A stretch of 64,000 nucleotides of DNA from Pisolithus tinctorius (lineage: Eukaryota > Basidiomycota > Agaricomycetes > Boletales > Pisolithaceae), in the NCBI GenBank assembly GCA_024663395.1, contig JANFAH010000077.1:1-64000 (forward strand), in the 5' to 3' direction. The stretch's first letter is position 1. The number at the start of each line of letters is the position of its first letter. A program made the position numbers and the translations under genes. Below, piece after piece: positions 25,305 through 38,292 of the stretch. The notes below the pieces were generated by a model that had not been told where the DNA came from, searched no databases, and saw only the letters and a list, made by a program, of their open reading frames with translations.

Positions 25305-27410
25305 GCCGATGTCCTCGGGTGGGGCCTAAAGGTGAAACGTTGATGCAAGAGACTAGGATTCGATAGCTTTTAACTTCGCCACCACAATGTTACCCTCACT
25401 TTCGTATGTATGGTGAACATGTGGACCCAAAGGCAGGGTGGCTCATTGTCGTGCCACAGTTCCACCAAAGAGCAGAGTGGACGACCGGAGAACAACGGTC
25501 ATGAGTGGCGCAGAGTCCACCAGGTTATTTACAGCCACAGCCACCAGACACAAAGCGGAAATCCACACCTTCCGAACGCAGCAAAATTTAATGGCGCATT
25601 GAAAGTCACAAGCAAGGAATTTCTAAATGGAAGACCAGTGAATGGGTAGCCCGGGTAGGAATCAAGTGTTATTCAACGACTTTGTTCGATTCTCGAACAA
25701 GGCGGGTCGATGGCATAAGTCATAAAGGCGTCCGAGAATTTCGCATCGCACTACAGCGAGACCAGGCACGTCCATGGTACATTGGCTACTCAAGTGTCAA
25801 CAAGCGGGGTTCGACCGTAGTGTCGATCGACGTATCGGAGGTCACTGGAATCGGTGTCGGCGTATCGCGGCTACATCCACGCGTCCGAGCGCAAGTGGAT
25901 ACAAGATAAGCACACCATCAAAACAACCACCGCTCGCCGTGCGATCGAGACCCTGCGTATCAGCTCGACATCATGACAAAAAAATTTCGAAATGCAGCAC
26001 TGTACCACAATATGTATCATATCAGGCTGAAATTGAAACATTGACAGCTCCCATCAGCGATATCCGCTGCGCACGGACGGAATAGCTTGACGACCCTAAC
26101 AAGAACATGATAGCAATATATTAATATATTCCGCTTTTCCCTCCCTCTTTTCGTCGGTATTACCTGTGCGTCTTGTCGGATGCATATACGTGGTGAGATC
26201 TGAGGAGATTTATATAACGGGATGGAATATCCTTCAGGAGAATGGACCAACTGCATGCGGCCTGGGATTTCTGCGATAACGATCCCAATTGGAAATTGAA
26301 ATAATTCCTGAAAATAACACCACCTACTGGAGGGAAGCAGGGGACGGCCGTGATAGCGAGGCTCACAAACACATGAGCCGGATCCGGTGACTGGAAAGAA
26401 CTTGAGGGTAGCTGAATGCCCACTGGAAAGAGGTTCGCACGAAGTCGACTCCGTGGATCCAGGAATCGCTGAGACCCGGCAGCCTACATCGTAGTACATA
26501 TACCTGGCAACAACGCATCTCTCCGCGCTTCCCCTGCAACACGATGTATGCGTTGTGGTAGCTGCGGATGGCGGGGGGTTCCCTTGGCAAGAAAAAAACG
26601 AGAGGGAAGAAGGAAATAGACAAGGCAGATTCAAGGAGATGCCTACTAGCACGGGAAAACGACTCGCTAAAAGATTCCCCCTCCACATCAACTCCACAAA
26701 CGAGTAGCCGTGGCTCGTCGGTCGGTTCCGCCCGTACGTCTTCCATCAGAAAGTTCCTCCCCCAGAAGATACAAGCTATCTTGAACCTGTCATACCAGGT
26801 CGTACCCTTGATACACTGCTCGTCAAGTTAACATGTCGCCCACCAGTCAACCCCGCCATGTCATAGACGGCGCCAGTCCGCGAGTCCTCTCATCGAATGT
26901 TCGCTGAGTCGGGTGGGTACGTAATGCATCCCCTCAGATCTTCCCAGCGAAAAGGCAAAATTATTGCCATAATGTCGCAGGCAATACATGCGCATTTACC
27001 CAACCGCCATCAAAATATGATCGAAGACTTGTCCGTTTCCCCACGATCATCAATTCACGTTCTCGTCAATCGTGCCAATTGATTGCATTTCCAGGATTCA
27101 AGACGACCAACTATGTACAGATTATACTTGCGGGGGAGTACTATACATGCATGTTCTGCAGAAAAAATTTGTACGGCAGTTGAAGAAAAGAATAATAAAA
27201 AAGAGAACCTATTAGTCAGGAACCTATGATGTCAATGGGGCAGTCTATCGGGAAGAGAAAAGATGCGACGATAAAGCGATTTCGAGTTGCAGCGATAACA
27301 AAATAAACCGGGTATATTCTACAATTGTCAGGCCAGCACGCAAATGACAGCGACGAAGGGAATATGAAAGGCATGGTCAACATGACAAGCACCAGTGTCC
27401 GTAGTGGCAT
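25305..27410. other. intergenic, no supported gene
   Basis: A minus-strand stretch at 26,830-26,017 stays open over short distances and contains possible intron ends, but frames conflict and no motif is recognisable. I leave it unannotated. Confidence 0.4.
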
Positions 27411-28572
27411 TCAGCGGTGGACCTGCGCACGCTCAGCCGAGTATGTATGCCAGCTGTCGATGTCACCAGTCTCAGAAACTGCCTGGGCAAATGGGGGGAG
27501 AGTGGTGTTGTGATAGTGGTTAGCCTGTCCACTGTGATTATTGTGATGGTTGTGATGATTGTTGGATGACTGACGGCGTATATATGGGTCAATAACAAGT
27601 TCTTACGACGATGTCGTTAGGACTACTTACGCCATATTGATCATCTTCCACTTTTACGGACCCGTAGCTGGAGTGGTAATTGTTGGGGAGTGGGTGGGCC
27701 ATAGAACCTGGTCGACTGTTGGCGGGTGAGTGCGAGGAATGATTCATTTGGGCAGGCTGCTGGTAGGAGGAAAAATCAATGCTAGATTCTATGGTCCTCA
27801 CGGACATGACGTCACTCTAAAGAGGAACTGACACTCGCCGAAAAAGGAGGGCTCGAAGTCGAGCTCGAGCCAGAGGGGGTGTTGGGCATCTGGTGGTGGA
27901 ATGCAGGTGCATGAAGATTGAAGAGAGAGGAGCCATTGCCGGACACGCCATGAGCAGAGGAAGAGTTATGGGAGGGGATACTGCTGTATTGTTGATGCGA
28001 GAGCGGTTGCGGGATCGTTAATGGCGGTGGCCGTGTGAGGGTCTCGGGATGAGATGGGTCTGGCGCCTGCTGTGATGGGGGTGAGCATTTCGAGCACAAG
28101 ACCAGTGAGTGCCACCATACCATATAGAGGTCATCCATTTTCCGTTTCTTGAAATCGCGGTCACAGCTGCGGACGTCATGAAAGGAACTGAGTGCGTGCC
28201 TTCGATAGTCGGCAGATATGTGGTGTCTGTGGTCGGACTCTGTGAGGAGACGTCTCATCTCCTCGTTTTCTTTCAGAAGACGGTTATTTTCCTGTTCCAA
28301 TTCGCGGATTTTGACGAGGGGAGGAGGTAGCGCGGCCACCTGGTCGGGCGTGAAGCCCAACGCCGTCTGTAGCTTTGTGACGGTTTGCTCGAGCTAGACA
28401 ACGTGTTGGCGACACCCATTGGTGATTGTCGAAGACGACAACTTACCTGTTCGATGTATGCTTTGCGCTTTGCGCGGTGGCGGGCTTGGGCCTTTGCATT
28501 ACGGCTGCGTTCTGGTCGATCAGCTTGTTGTGACGAGACCGACTCGGAGGATGGGTGTGCCATAGAGGACAT
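27411..28572 (-). CDS. bZIP transcription factor
   Basis: Five exons (28572-28447, 28393-28121, 28069-27835, 27788-27631, 27569-27411) give 316 residues in frame. Residues about 19-40 form the basic region RNAKAQARHRAKRKAYIEQ. The zipper runs on from LEQTVTKLQTALGF through a short Pro-rich break into LVKIRELEQENNRLLKENEE. The rest is Ser/Pro/His-rich, as in activation regions, with an Asn/His block (NNHHNHHNNH) near the C-terminus. It should bind DNA as a dimer in the nucleus. The target pathway cannot be read from the sequence. A perfect TGACGTCA octamer, a typical bZIP site, lies in intron 3 and another lies about 890 bp upstream. Confidence 0.9.
27807..27814. promoter_or_regulatory. TGACGTCA (CRE-type) octamer in intron 3 of the bZIP gene
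   Basis: A perfect palindromic bZIP site inside the 46-bp intron 27789-27834. The octamer also occurs by chance in coding DNA elsewhere in the window, so function is uncertain. Confidence 0.25.
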
Positions 28573-31500
28573 GTAACGTTATCACGTAAGAGGATGGAAA
28601 GAGACGAAGGTGGTCGGGGTTGAAAAAAAAGAAAAAGAGAGGGCCGAGTTATTATAAGTTGGGTAAGTAAGTCAATGACAATGACAAGATAAACAGACGC
28701 CCACACGTCCGTCTGGATTGGACAAGGCAAGCAAGAAACAGTCTATGCCAAATAAGAGAAGAGCCTCGGATTCCGATATTATTCGGTTTGTCATCGTCAG
28801 CCGACCGACATGTCCAGCTTCATGTCGACCCTGCAGGTGGCAAAAAAAATGCTCCTTCCTGTCGTGGATGCATTCAGATCTCATTCGAATTCGAGAAGTT
28901 CTTACCCAAGAAGTTCTCCTTTTCCATAGGAAAAAAACTGCTGCCCACTCGAACATATGGTAAACGGCTGGTCAAGACTGCAATATGTAAAAAAATAAAT
29001 ACATGTACCTTTTTCTCCTTTTTTCACCTTTTCACAAGTGGGGGCTACACGTTCAAATACGGCAACTTGCGGCCGCTTAGCATCATGCCGCCGTGCCTCA
29101 GAACTGTGTGCCTTTGTTGATCCCCGATCAACAAATTATTTTATTTTTGCTTCCGCCTTTCCCCAAATCGAGTCCTACTTCATTCTCCGAAACTCCGCGA
29201 CAACTCGCGCGATACTCCCTTCCCTCACCGAGCGGTCTGTCCGCCTCCGCTCCTGCTCCACTCAGAGCCACCCATCCACGAGGCTGGCGCACCCTTCCAC
29301 ACGCCTTGCACTGCGGACATGCTCACCGTTTCATTTATCAGCCACCGTAGACGGTTTATCCGCATTGACAGAGACTGACTGGCCAATCATATCACATCCA
29401 GGGACCACCTCTAAAGACAGGCAGAGGGAAGGACCCTCATTGCATATCTGCATATGTACTTGACGTCAAATAGCTCCCAACTTCCTTTTTTGTGTCGGGC
29501 GGCTGATCAACGCGGTTATCACCACCATCATGCATCGTTGATCACGGGGTCAGTTCCATCGGTATGCCCCATTGGTAGCACTACTATCTGGTTCCGCCTC
29601 CACCCCAATAAGACCGGACTGGCAGCTCTTCACCGTCTACTCCGGTTATGACCCGACATAATAATTTGAATATACGAGTATAGGAGCGGAATTTTTTTTC
29701 CTTCTTTTTTTACCCTTCCATTTTTCTCACCCACGCTTTGAGGAATTGAGATCCGCTCTCACGACGTATCTATAACTCAACGAGCCGTCTACGACGGAGA
29801 GCGGCCCGTTCCAATACTGAGGTCTCTCTCGTTCTTATCTATATGGTGTTTCGATGAAATCAGCGCTTTCCCATCCTTTCGAATGTGCATCATGTTCACT
29901 GGACCCCACCTTCCCTCCCGTATTGGCACTACAACGACCTGCAAGCAGACAAAAGAGGATCACAAGAAGAAGGGAAAAACAACTTTTCTGAAGTGTCCCG
30001 GACCCTACCACCTACTGAATTCGTGGCAGCTCCGTGTATGCCGGGGCCTTGTTATTTCCATACATATCACAACGCAGCCATTTCCTGCGTGCGTGCACAA
30101 TCTATGGCCCTCTCTGTTTGTCCCCCATCTGGCAGCTGGCATCCATCCACGCAAATCTAGGTTCAATGTCCTGGCATGTCAACTCTGTCGTGCACACCAT
30201 ATCCACCTCACGGGTCCATGGCTGTTGTCCGTTCCCCCGGCAGAACATCGATCTCATCTGGATCAGCCACATTGCCGACAACTTGCCAAGAACCACAATT
30301 CAATCCGACAGTCGGCATCACCCGCGCGTGGTCTCTTTGCCGCTATTAACACTTAGATCCATTTGTGCAACACTCCGAGTCTCTCACGCAGTAGAAGGCT
30401 GTGCTAATGAGATCGCTCGATCGAGCGATGAGGTTCCCGCTGATTGGCCTTGCGCAGTCGCTCTCTGACACTTCATGCTAATATCCAGCGAGTCTTGTAT
30501 GCATTGGTGGTATTTAGAACTGTTTTTCTCCCTTGGGTTCCCCTTGCAACCTTGTTTTCATCGCCGCGATCAGGATGTCATGAATACAATGCACTCCACC
30601 TGCGCTGTATCTACGTTGTGCCATATTAACTGTTGGTGCAGTTGCGACGACAACCCCCTTCCAAAGGGACTTACGCCGCATCTCACCCTATCGGCTGGAC
30701 AACACCATCATTGACACACCAACTGGCTGGGGAAGCTAGTGGCCCATCAGGTAACTCGAGGCGACTGGCGCTCCGAATGCTTGTCGTTATCTGTCGACCG
30801 TGCACGCGGGGTTCTCATTTGCCATCAATGGAACCGATGTGAATGGCTTTATCAGATACTGTCAAGGTGAGGCGTGAACGTTCAGTGGTGATCCTGCCCA
30901 GACTGGCTTCCATGTAAGTGGAGCTGTAATCTCCTGCACAGGATTGGCACGCTACAAAGGTATGTGGTCAACATGCAGACAATTGCCACCTACGTGTTCA
31001 GCAGCACAACTTCCTAAGGCCCTTCAGGCAAGGACACTGTTATCGTGGAAAAGCCGTCTGTCGATAGTTTTCTAGTGTGCAAATAAGAGTCCCCACTTGT
31101 CCATTGTTAGAAATGATCGAAATAGAAAGCACTCTTCGCCCCCAAGTTCGGGTTCGCGATCGTCCGAGCCGACGATCTGCATTGTACGTTACCCTCCGCT
31201 TTTTGCTTATGCCCGTATGTCCGCGCGTTCTCCAGGGTTATGCTGATGTGTGACGACAAGGGCAGACTATAATGTAGAGCCCATACCTCTTCTCCATCGT
31301 GTCTAGTAACATACACCTTTGGGTGCTTGCCTCAATACTTTGGCTTCTGTGAAATCCAACGGCGACTCGCTCCAGCGCTCAGTTGCCAGATATCAATTTA
31401 ACCATCTATGGGATATCGAGCCAGGCCTCATGGGAAGCTCAAGGCAAATGTATTGTGCACAGCGCCGGCAACTTTGTATGGATCGTTAGTATGTATATGG

Positions 31501-33872
31501 TAGGTGTTGGAGAATATGATTTATCTAGTCGAAGATAAAGGGGAGAGCAGTATCTGCTCAAAGGATGTCAGGTCTAGTCGATATGTGTCAAGAATGAATT
31601 CCCTGGTGCCAGTTAATGGCCTGACCTTTCAGGAACGACAGGACCGTGATATGGCGGCGTAAAAGGAGATTATTTATGCATATAACAGTAGGTATGCACA
31701 GGTGTGTCCGAATCCGCGCAGCCATCTGGGAAGTGAGGTAAGCAAACCAAGGTAAAGCAATTTGAAGCAGTGGTGCCGGCGAAATGAAATGCGGACGCAA
31801 TTGACTGAACTTACGATAAGTACGTACGCCATCAAATGAAAAGGCGCCGAGATGGATTGTGTTCTGCCGTCTTCTGAAACGACCTGTCCGTGACATCTTG
31901 ACGGGTACTGCCATTTGTCGTGTCGGAGTAATTGCGATGGTGAACGGGCTCGAATGAGCTACGTTATGTGCAGCTACACGCTTATTCGTATATGAAGATT
32001 GGATGGCTTGGCGTACATAGCATCAAAGGGGCATGAACGTATCGTCAGATTTTCATCCATGCCGCACGCCACAACTCCGGACATGGGTCACAAGACGCCC
32101 GATTATCGATAGCATTGTAGGGTTCTGTATCAGACAATAGGATTCTATTACAAGTTACCACTCACCGGGGAGAGAGACAGCAAAAGCCAAACTCACCATG
32201 ACATGCAACGTGGCCTGCATGCCAACTGACAGGTACAAGAAACCCTTTCGGAACCAGATGTCAGTATATTACTATAGGCAAGTTTCATGAATGGACTCAC
32301 CGTGATCATGAGATAGATCATTTACGGCGTGTATCCGCTGTGTTTCTCAGGCAGTCTGAAACCGAATCGACCATCATTCCGGACGAAATAGGAAGGTCAA
32401 CAAGTTCAAATCCAATCACCTTGATGGGGCGGCGTGACGGGAAGACACCGTTGCCGGTGCGGCACTTAGATGGCTGTCAGTTACTCACCTAGATGTTTTT
32501 GTTTTTGTTTCTTTTTCGCTAAGGTGGTAGGTTGGTGGGCCCACAGGTAGCCCTGGACAGCACTTTAGCTATGCTGACTCCCTAGGGCCACGGGCCTTGA
32601 TGTACCCTTGATGGGACGTGGTCAATCTGTCGGGCGTATCAGGTTTCCCGGTGTTGGCTCGGGCGGCGCTGGGCGCGCTGGACACGTTCATGATTGCTAT
32701 CTTTGCTTCTAAAAGGCCCCGCTACATGACAATTGTGCTTCCATCCCATCCCATTACAGGCTTTGCTGCGCTAGTACTACACGGGCGGCGTGGAGCTCCC
32801 CTGCCAGTGCAAGGGGGGGTTGCCAATTGTCAGTGCGTCAAACGGTTAGAGTTCCTATTGGCCAGCGGCTGCCTGGTCTGTCCGGAACTATGTACTTAGT
32901 CTGAGAAAGAAGAAGGGTCTATGAAAAGGAGGAGAGTTTTGGGTTGGTTTCTGAGCGCTGAGCTTTCTCAGAAAAGCAAGACGGAACCGGTGGGCCGTGA
33001 ACTTTGATGGTAAGACGCGGCCGCATCTGCTATGTACTTATACAGTGTTTTATTGACAGATCGGCGGCCTCTGGGCCAGTCAGACACTGTCAGACGACGA
33101 CTCCAAAACAATGTTCCGAGTTCCATTGCACGGTGGCATCTCGGACAGTGTACCGGACAACGATTGCACTTTGTCCCCCTTTTTTTGTGGTCCCTTCGGG
33201 GATGTGGGCCTGTCCGGGTATGAATCCCTAAGGGAGCCGAAGAACGAAACGAGCGAAACGCCCGCGCAACCCTGCCATAAAACCATTTATGGACGGTCGT
33301 GGGGGACCGTGATGAAGAGGAATGGACCGGAAGCAAGCTCAAGCAATAGAAAACCCGGACCGTGTCCGGGTCGCTAAAATGCTCGTTCCTGTACGACGGT
33401 GACAGCCCGCGCAACTATCGACGAAATCCACAGACCTGGGCTGGACTTGTCAGGACTGATCGAGCCGTACCGATCACGACTCATCATCACAGTAAGACGA
33501 TTGCAAGACGAAAGACGGGCTGTTCGATAGAATGGAAGACCAGCAGATAATGGTTGCCAATCTGGCAATCATAACACAGGGCTCGCCCGCCCCGCAGCCG
33601 ATCAGATCGGACAACGCGGCAGGTCGTGACGGTCGTTGCCCTCCTTCGTGAATGGGAAGATACCATCACTTTTCGTTGGGGGCCCACCAAAACGCCAGCA
33701 AGCGCTTCCCCAACCAGTCGTCTCCAGCGATGGCCCATCGCTGGCGTTTTGAAGACATTGTATCGTCATGCAGTGGAGATGAATTACGACCCTGGTGATA
33801 ACAGTCTATCAAAACTAACGTTACGCCGAAGGAGTCCGGACGATACCAGCGTAATACTCCATATTGACTACC
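28573..33872. other. 5.3-kb gene-poor region with doubtful coding scraps
   Basis: The first kilobase has pyrimidine tracts and is probably the bZIP promoter and leader. Beyond this I find only scraps. On the plus strand near 30,780-30,870 there is an open piece with GFSFAINGTDVNGFIRYCQ. On the minus strand near 32,400-32,210 there are pieces with YFVRNDGRFGFRLPEKHSGY, a stop, then MIYLMIT, an intron-like gap and GFLYLSVGMQATLHVM, followed by a GTGAGT donor. The second looks like a broken membrane-protein gene. A near-perfect 15-bp palindrome lies at about 33,728-33,742. No intact gene is supported. Confidence 0.4.
29461..29468. promoter_or_regulatory. TGACGTCA (CRE-type) octamer upstream of the bZIP gene
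   Basis: A perfect palindromic octamer about 890 bp upstream of the bZIP start, in otherwise non-coding DNA. It would allow self-regulation, but this is inference. Confidence 0.25.
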
Positions 33873-36800
33873 TTACATCTCATCATCTGACAGTACAAGG
33901 CGACGTTTTGGTTGAGTTCGCGAACCAGCTGGAGGCTGTTGCGCCAACGGTTCTTGATCTGAGTCACTTGAAATACGGATCGCCTGTGATTCACTGGTTT
34001 TCTTCTGGACAAGCCGGGGCTTGGGACGGGGCTTGGGGGCGGGGGCGGGGACAGACCGCGGCGGGGGTGTGGGTGACCGGCTACTGCGCAGGGATCTCAA
34101 GATCGGATCCTCATCCGATGCCATATCACTATCGTCAGAGTCCACGTTGACCGCCGACTCTCCATAATGGCTTCCTCCTGAACCCAGGCTAGCTGTCTGT
34201 GCTCGCTTAGACCCGGAGTCGTCTTTGGCCTTCTTGCGCCGCTTCTTTGTCCCGGTTGCTCGCATCGTCGCAATTCGTCCGCTCTCCTCGGCAGCCTTGG
34301 CGGTTCGTTCACGCAGAACTTTCTCTCTTTCGAGGAAGGCCTCCATATCTCCGCATTCCTTGTCGCTGTCTTCAATGAACTGGGCTGATTTGTAGGATTT
34401 CTCTTCCCGTTTCTTTTTCGCCTTTCTGCGCTTGGGCTCGTCATCGGGAAGTTCAGCATCTGTGATTGGAGTCGGCGATCGTCTTCTCCGACGCCTTCTT
34501 GTTTTCTTGGTTATCAACTCGCTGGCTTTCTTTCCCTCGAGGTCAATTGGATTCCGCAGGAACTGGTCGACTACGTCGTGCCCGTTCTGGAGGATAGAGG
34601 GAACAATTTTGGCCGGAACGACCCATTGTAGTTCCTCCGCATCTGCGGCCGCGTCAACTATGGGATAGGAGAGGGGCAAAAATACCGCACCTTCTGCTTC
34701 GATGGTGAAGCCCAGCAAGCGGAACATGAGTTTCAGCGTGGAATTCTTGGTCGCCGCGTCCGCATGCTCGTCGTTGATGTAAGGAATGGCTGGCGTGAGT
34801 TCAATTCTTTGTATGCCTCGAGGCTCGTGAAACGCACCGTAGTCCACGAACTTGGATATTGCCTCCTTGGAGGGCTCAATGGGTTGCTGCTCTCGAGCAT
34901 CTTCCACGTTTCCATCATCATCATCTCTATCCTTCTGATCCGTTTCCTCAACGACCCGTTGGCGCTGGCGAATGACCAGCACGAGAATCTGGTTCACCGG
35001 GAACGTTCATTCCTGCTCCAACCAAAAACGAGGCAAACAGGCAATTTACTTACGTCTTTCACCCACTCCACCAGTTCAGTTTTCCCGTCCTCTACGAGTG
35101 CGGCAACGGCGATACCAAGTTGTTCGCTCCAAGAATATCCTTTCTTGACTTGCACTTCCGTGGAGAAATTTCTGTTCTCTTCGGTTGCCTCGCGTATGCG
35201 GGCTGATTTCCGTTCCGGTTCCCAGCTCGAGTACTGCTTCCAGTGTCCGCGGTTCATAGGGAACAGTGCCTGATAAACAAACAAGCTTCGATAAGCAAAC
35301 AAGCAAACAAGCAAACCAAATGCAGTTGTGTTCAGATAGGAGAAATTAATACCTCACCTCCATCGCGAGGAACGGCTCCTCATCTAGGGCTTTGAAGAAT
35401 TTCCGTAGGATGAAGGTCAATAGCGATACCAGGTCCTTGTAGGGCTTGTCCTTCGGGAGCGATCGTTGATCATCGAGAATTGTCTTGAAGAGCTGGAGCG
35501 TTGAGACCTGCAAACGTGCTATGTAGTTCCATTCTTCAGTGTAGGATCGGTACACGCACATTGAAGTAGAGCCCCTCAGCTTTCACCTTCACGGCTTGCC
35601 TATGCATTAGATTCACAACCCTCGTCATGAGCTCAGGGGTATCAAACTCCTTGTATCGTGAAAGATAAGCCAATAGCGTCCGAGTGACATCAGAGTGCGC
35701 GAATTTCTACGTTATCTTTATCAGCAGTGATGTGTGGAGGCTGTGTGGTGCTCACCATCTCGAAGGCTTCAAAGGTGAACATTGTCTCGTGTATCACTTC
35801 TTCCGTGCTGTCTTCCTCTACCGCCTCTTCTTCGACATCAGGCACGGTGTCGCCCTCGGTGGTTCCATGGACTGCACCTTCGCGTCACTGATGGGACCGT
35901 GTGTTGGACGGATCTGAACTTGCCTTTCCCTTTCTTCTTGCTGGCTTTCTTCTTTCTCACATACATTGCACTGCTATTCTGCTTCCCCCATTTCTCGAGC
36001 ATGCGGAGAAGCGCGTAAGCTAGGTACACGCTGGCATTCAGATAGGCAAGCGACTGCGTGCCTTCCTTGAAAGACCGCAGACTGTCCAGTGCGATGTCCA
36101 GAACGTCGCCGTTATAGATAAGTTGTTGTTGGAGCAGCCGCGCGGCTTCATCGAGATTGGAGTCGGAAATTACCGACGAAGACATGGTGTCGATCAGGAG
36201 AAGGAGCTGCGTTAGGCATTCGATACCCGCCTGTAGTTCGGTCCACATTTTGGGCTGAGGTGAGAGGTAGATAAGCACGCCACACGTATCAACCGGTGAA
36301 ACGGGGTGACATTGGTGACACAATATGATGTCGTACCTTTTCATCCATAGCATCTCGCATGCGTCTGAGAACCCAGACTATCCAACTCCTGTCTGTGACT
36401 TCGGCAACCAAACCAAGGCTCCACTTCCTAGATCCATCCACTGCATTTTCCCTTGATCTAGACACAAGGAAGAATTCCAGTAACCATTTGGTGGTATACA
36501 AGAGTCGGAGATGATCTTTTTCTGTAATCTTCGGTCGCTCGTGTTTGATGTCCTGAAGGAGGGAGGCCAGGAAGGCTGGAAAAACATTGTAAGCGACCCA
36601 ACTTAGCCCCCACGCCGCGGGGGCACGCACGATTGAAGCAAGACTCTACGAATTCCCTAGCGAAGCCCTGCAGGACCATCCTTGCTTCCGTCGATAGGTT
36701 ATCTTCGCGGGTCAATTCGTCAACTTTGTTGGTCTTCTTCCATCTGTTCTGTTTCGCTATATCCAGCACATCACCGGATTCCTTGTTAATTGCTGCCTGG

Positions 36801-37890
36801 CGATGAAGGACCAACGGCCGTGCAGATGCAGAACCTTGAGGCTCTTCAGACACGTCCTGGGTTGCATCCCGCGTTTTCCTTTTTGGATTCAGTTGCACAG
36901 TAAGCGTTGTGCCAAATCGTGAATGCCGGGAGGACGCATATCGAGCAACGTCCTTCTTCTGTTTGTCCTCCGCGGCCAGGAGGCGTCTAAGATCTTGCGT
37001 TGGTTGCTGCGACGATGGTATTAAACACATGTTTGCGTGAATGAAAGGGTAACATGAAGTCCCACCTTTGTCTGATCGATCACCAGTGTCGATGGTTTAA
37101 GACCCCTGAACAACAGATAGAAGATTTCCAGAACCAGGGTGTTAAATGAATTAAATAATGGATCGTTATCGTTGTTGGAAGCGATGGTAAGAAGAAGATC
37201 CAGTACGTTGGTTTCAGAGTATGCCTTGACGAGCTTGGTTTGGAGAGAGGAATACTCAGCCTGGTCTCCGCTGAGGTGCAGGTTGACTGGCAGGTCCTTG
37301 ATGAACGCAAGGTTGCGTATGAGGTGCAAAATCACATTGACGACCTGGCCATCCCGTTCGTTTCTTTCCTTGACGGGCTTCGAAAGGGGAGGGAGCATAA
37401 TACCGAATAGTGCCTGCATCACGCCTGGTTTGAGGAGTGCTGCCTTGTAGTTGAGGTGACTGAATGTCAGCTCGGTATAGTCCGTCCCCTTGTCGCGTGC
37501 GTCGTCCAGTTCCTTCAGTTCCTCTGCCATGTCGATGGGCCAGGTCATCGCAGTCATCAAGTCCGCGCACGCAATGGCTCGCTTGTCTTCGACGAGCCCT
37601 TTGCCAGCAGTGGCGAGAAGGATGGGTATCAGGTCATTGGACAGCACTCTTGTCTCCCAGAAGATACGAGCAACAGTGCGTTCGTCGTCCGAGTCGTCGA
37701 GTCGCCATAGTTTCTTTAGATCCCTCAAGCATCCCATAACCTCGTCTCCCATGCGGTACACACCATCTTCGAGACCACCCAATGCATCGACGACGCGCCT
37801 AATAATAGGGTCAAGTGTTGCACGCCGGTTTGTTCCATCACCCCCTTCAGAACCACTCGACGACGCTATCGAAATCACGTCGTCGTCCAT
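33873..37890 (-). CDS. tof1: Tof1/Swi1 (Timeless) replication fork protection protein
   Basis: Nine exons (37890-37066, 37006-36631, 36575-36337, 36254-35924, 35877-35756, 35706-35560, 35507-35358, 35269-35054, 34988-33873) give 1,173 residues with every phase consistent. The N-terminal Timeless region contains IFWETRVLSNDLIPILL, LIRNLAFIKDLPVNLH and SFNTLVLEIFYLLFRG. Further on are HSRFGTTLTVQLN, SWIVWVLRRMRDAMDEK and HETMFTFEAFEMKFAHSDV, as in this family. The C-terminal third is charged and disordered. In yeasts Tof1/Swi1 with Csm3/Swi3 stabilises stalled forks and relays checkpoint signals. The fourth intron (35878-35923) starts with GCAAGT, so it is a GC-AG intron, and only this junction keeps the frame. 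An in-frame ATG 60 bp upstream (37950) lies within the CACGTGAC box, so I prefer 37890. Confidence 0.93.
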
Positions 37891-37939
37891 GTCAATATTG
37901 ACGCTCTGCCAAGAGTGCAGAGTAACGCGATGGGTCACG

Positions 37940-37947
37940 TCACGTGA
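37940..37947. promoter_or_regulatory. TCACGTGA box in the TOF1 promoter
   Basis: A palindromic TCACGTGA lies 50-57 bp upstream of the preferred TOF1 start, next to a second half-match GTCACGT. It resembles Cbf1-type E-boxes and matches the boxes near the borealin-type gene and the giant gene. Confidence 0.4.
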
Positions 37948-38292
37948 CATTTGTCACTGTCACGCCGCCCATCAGACAGATTACGTGTGCAAGCTGTGGG
38001 TTGCAATGGCCCCTTGAGACACTACAGACGCCCTCCCCACTTTTTTACGTTTTTCAGTTATCGAGATACGGGGAACCCACAAGGGGCAAACGCACAGGAT
38101 GTCAATCTCAGATCAATGGGGACACCCTTCCTCCGTCCAGTCTCACACCTCTAGACTGGCTCGGACAGATGAACATATACACGAACTGAAATGTGTCACT
38201 GCGATGGAGCAGTGGCGAGGTGCCTCGTTGCTGATATGATAATATGTAAATACAAGCAAGACGCCCCCCTCTCATCTCCTAGAAGAATAAGG

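Noticed and set aside
26017..26830. Minus-strand gene starting MEDVRAEPTDEPRLL
   Set aside because: Possible intron ends exist, but the downstream frames conflict and none shows a recognisable motif.
33626..34150. 175-codon plus-strand frame over the 3' end of TOF1
   Set aside because: It is antisense to a well-supported coding exon and has no motif.
37888..37950. Longer TOF1 start at an upstream in-frame ATG (37,950)
   Set aside because: That ATG overlaps the CACGTGAC promoter box, and the added 20 residues look unlike a Timeless N-terminus. The ATG at 37,890 begins the acidic MDDDVISIASSS stretch.
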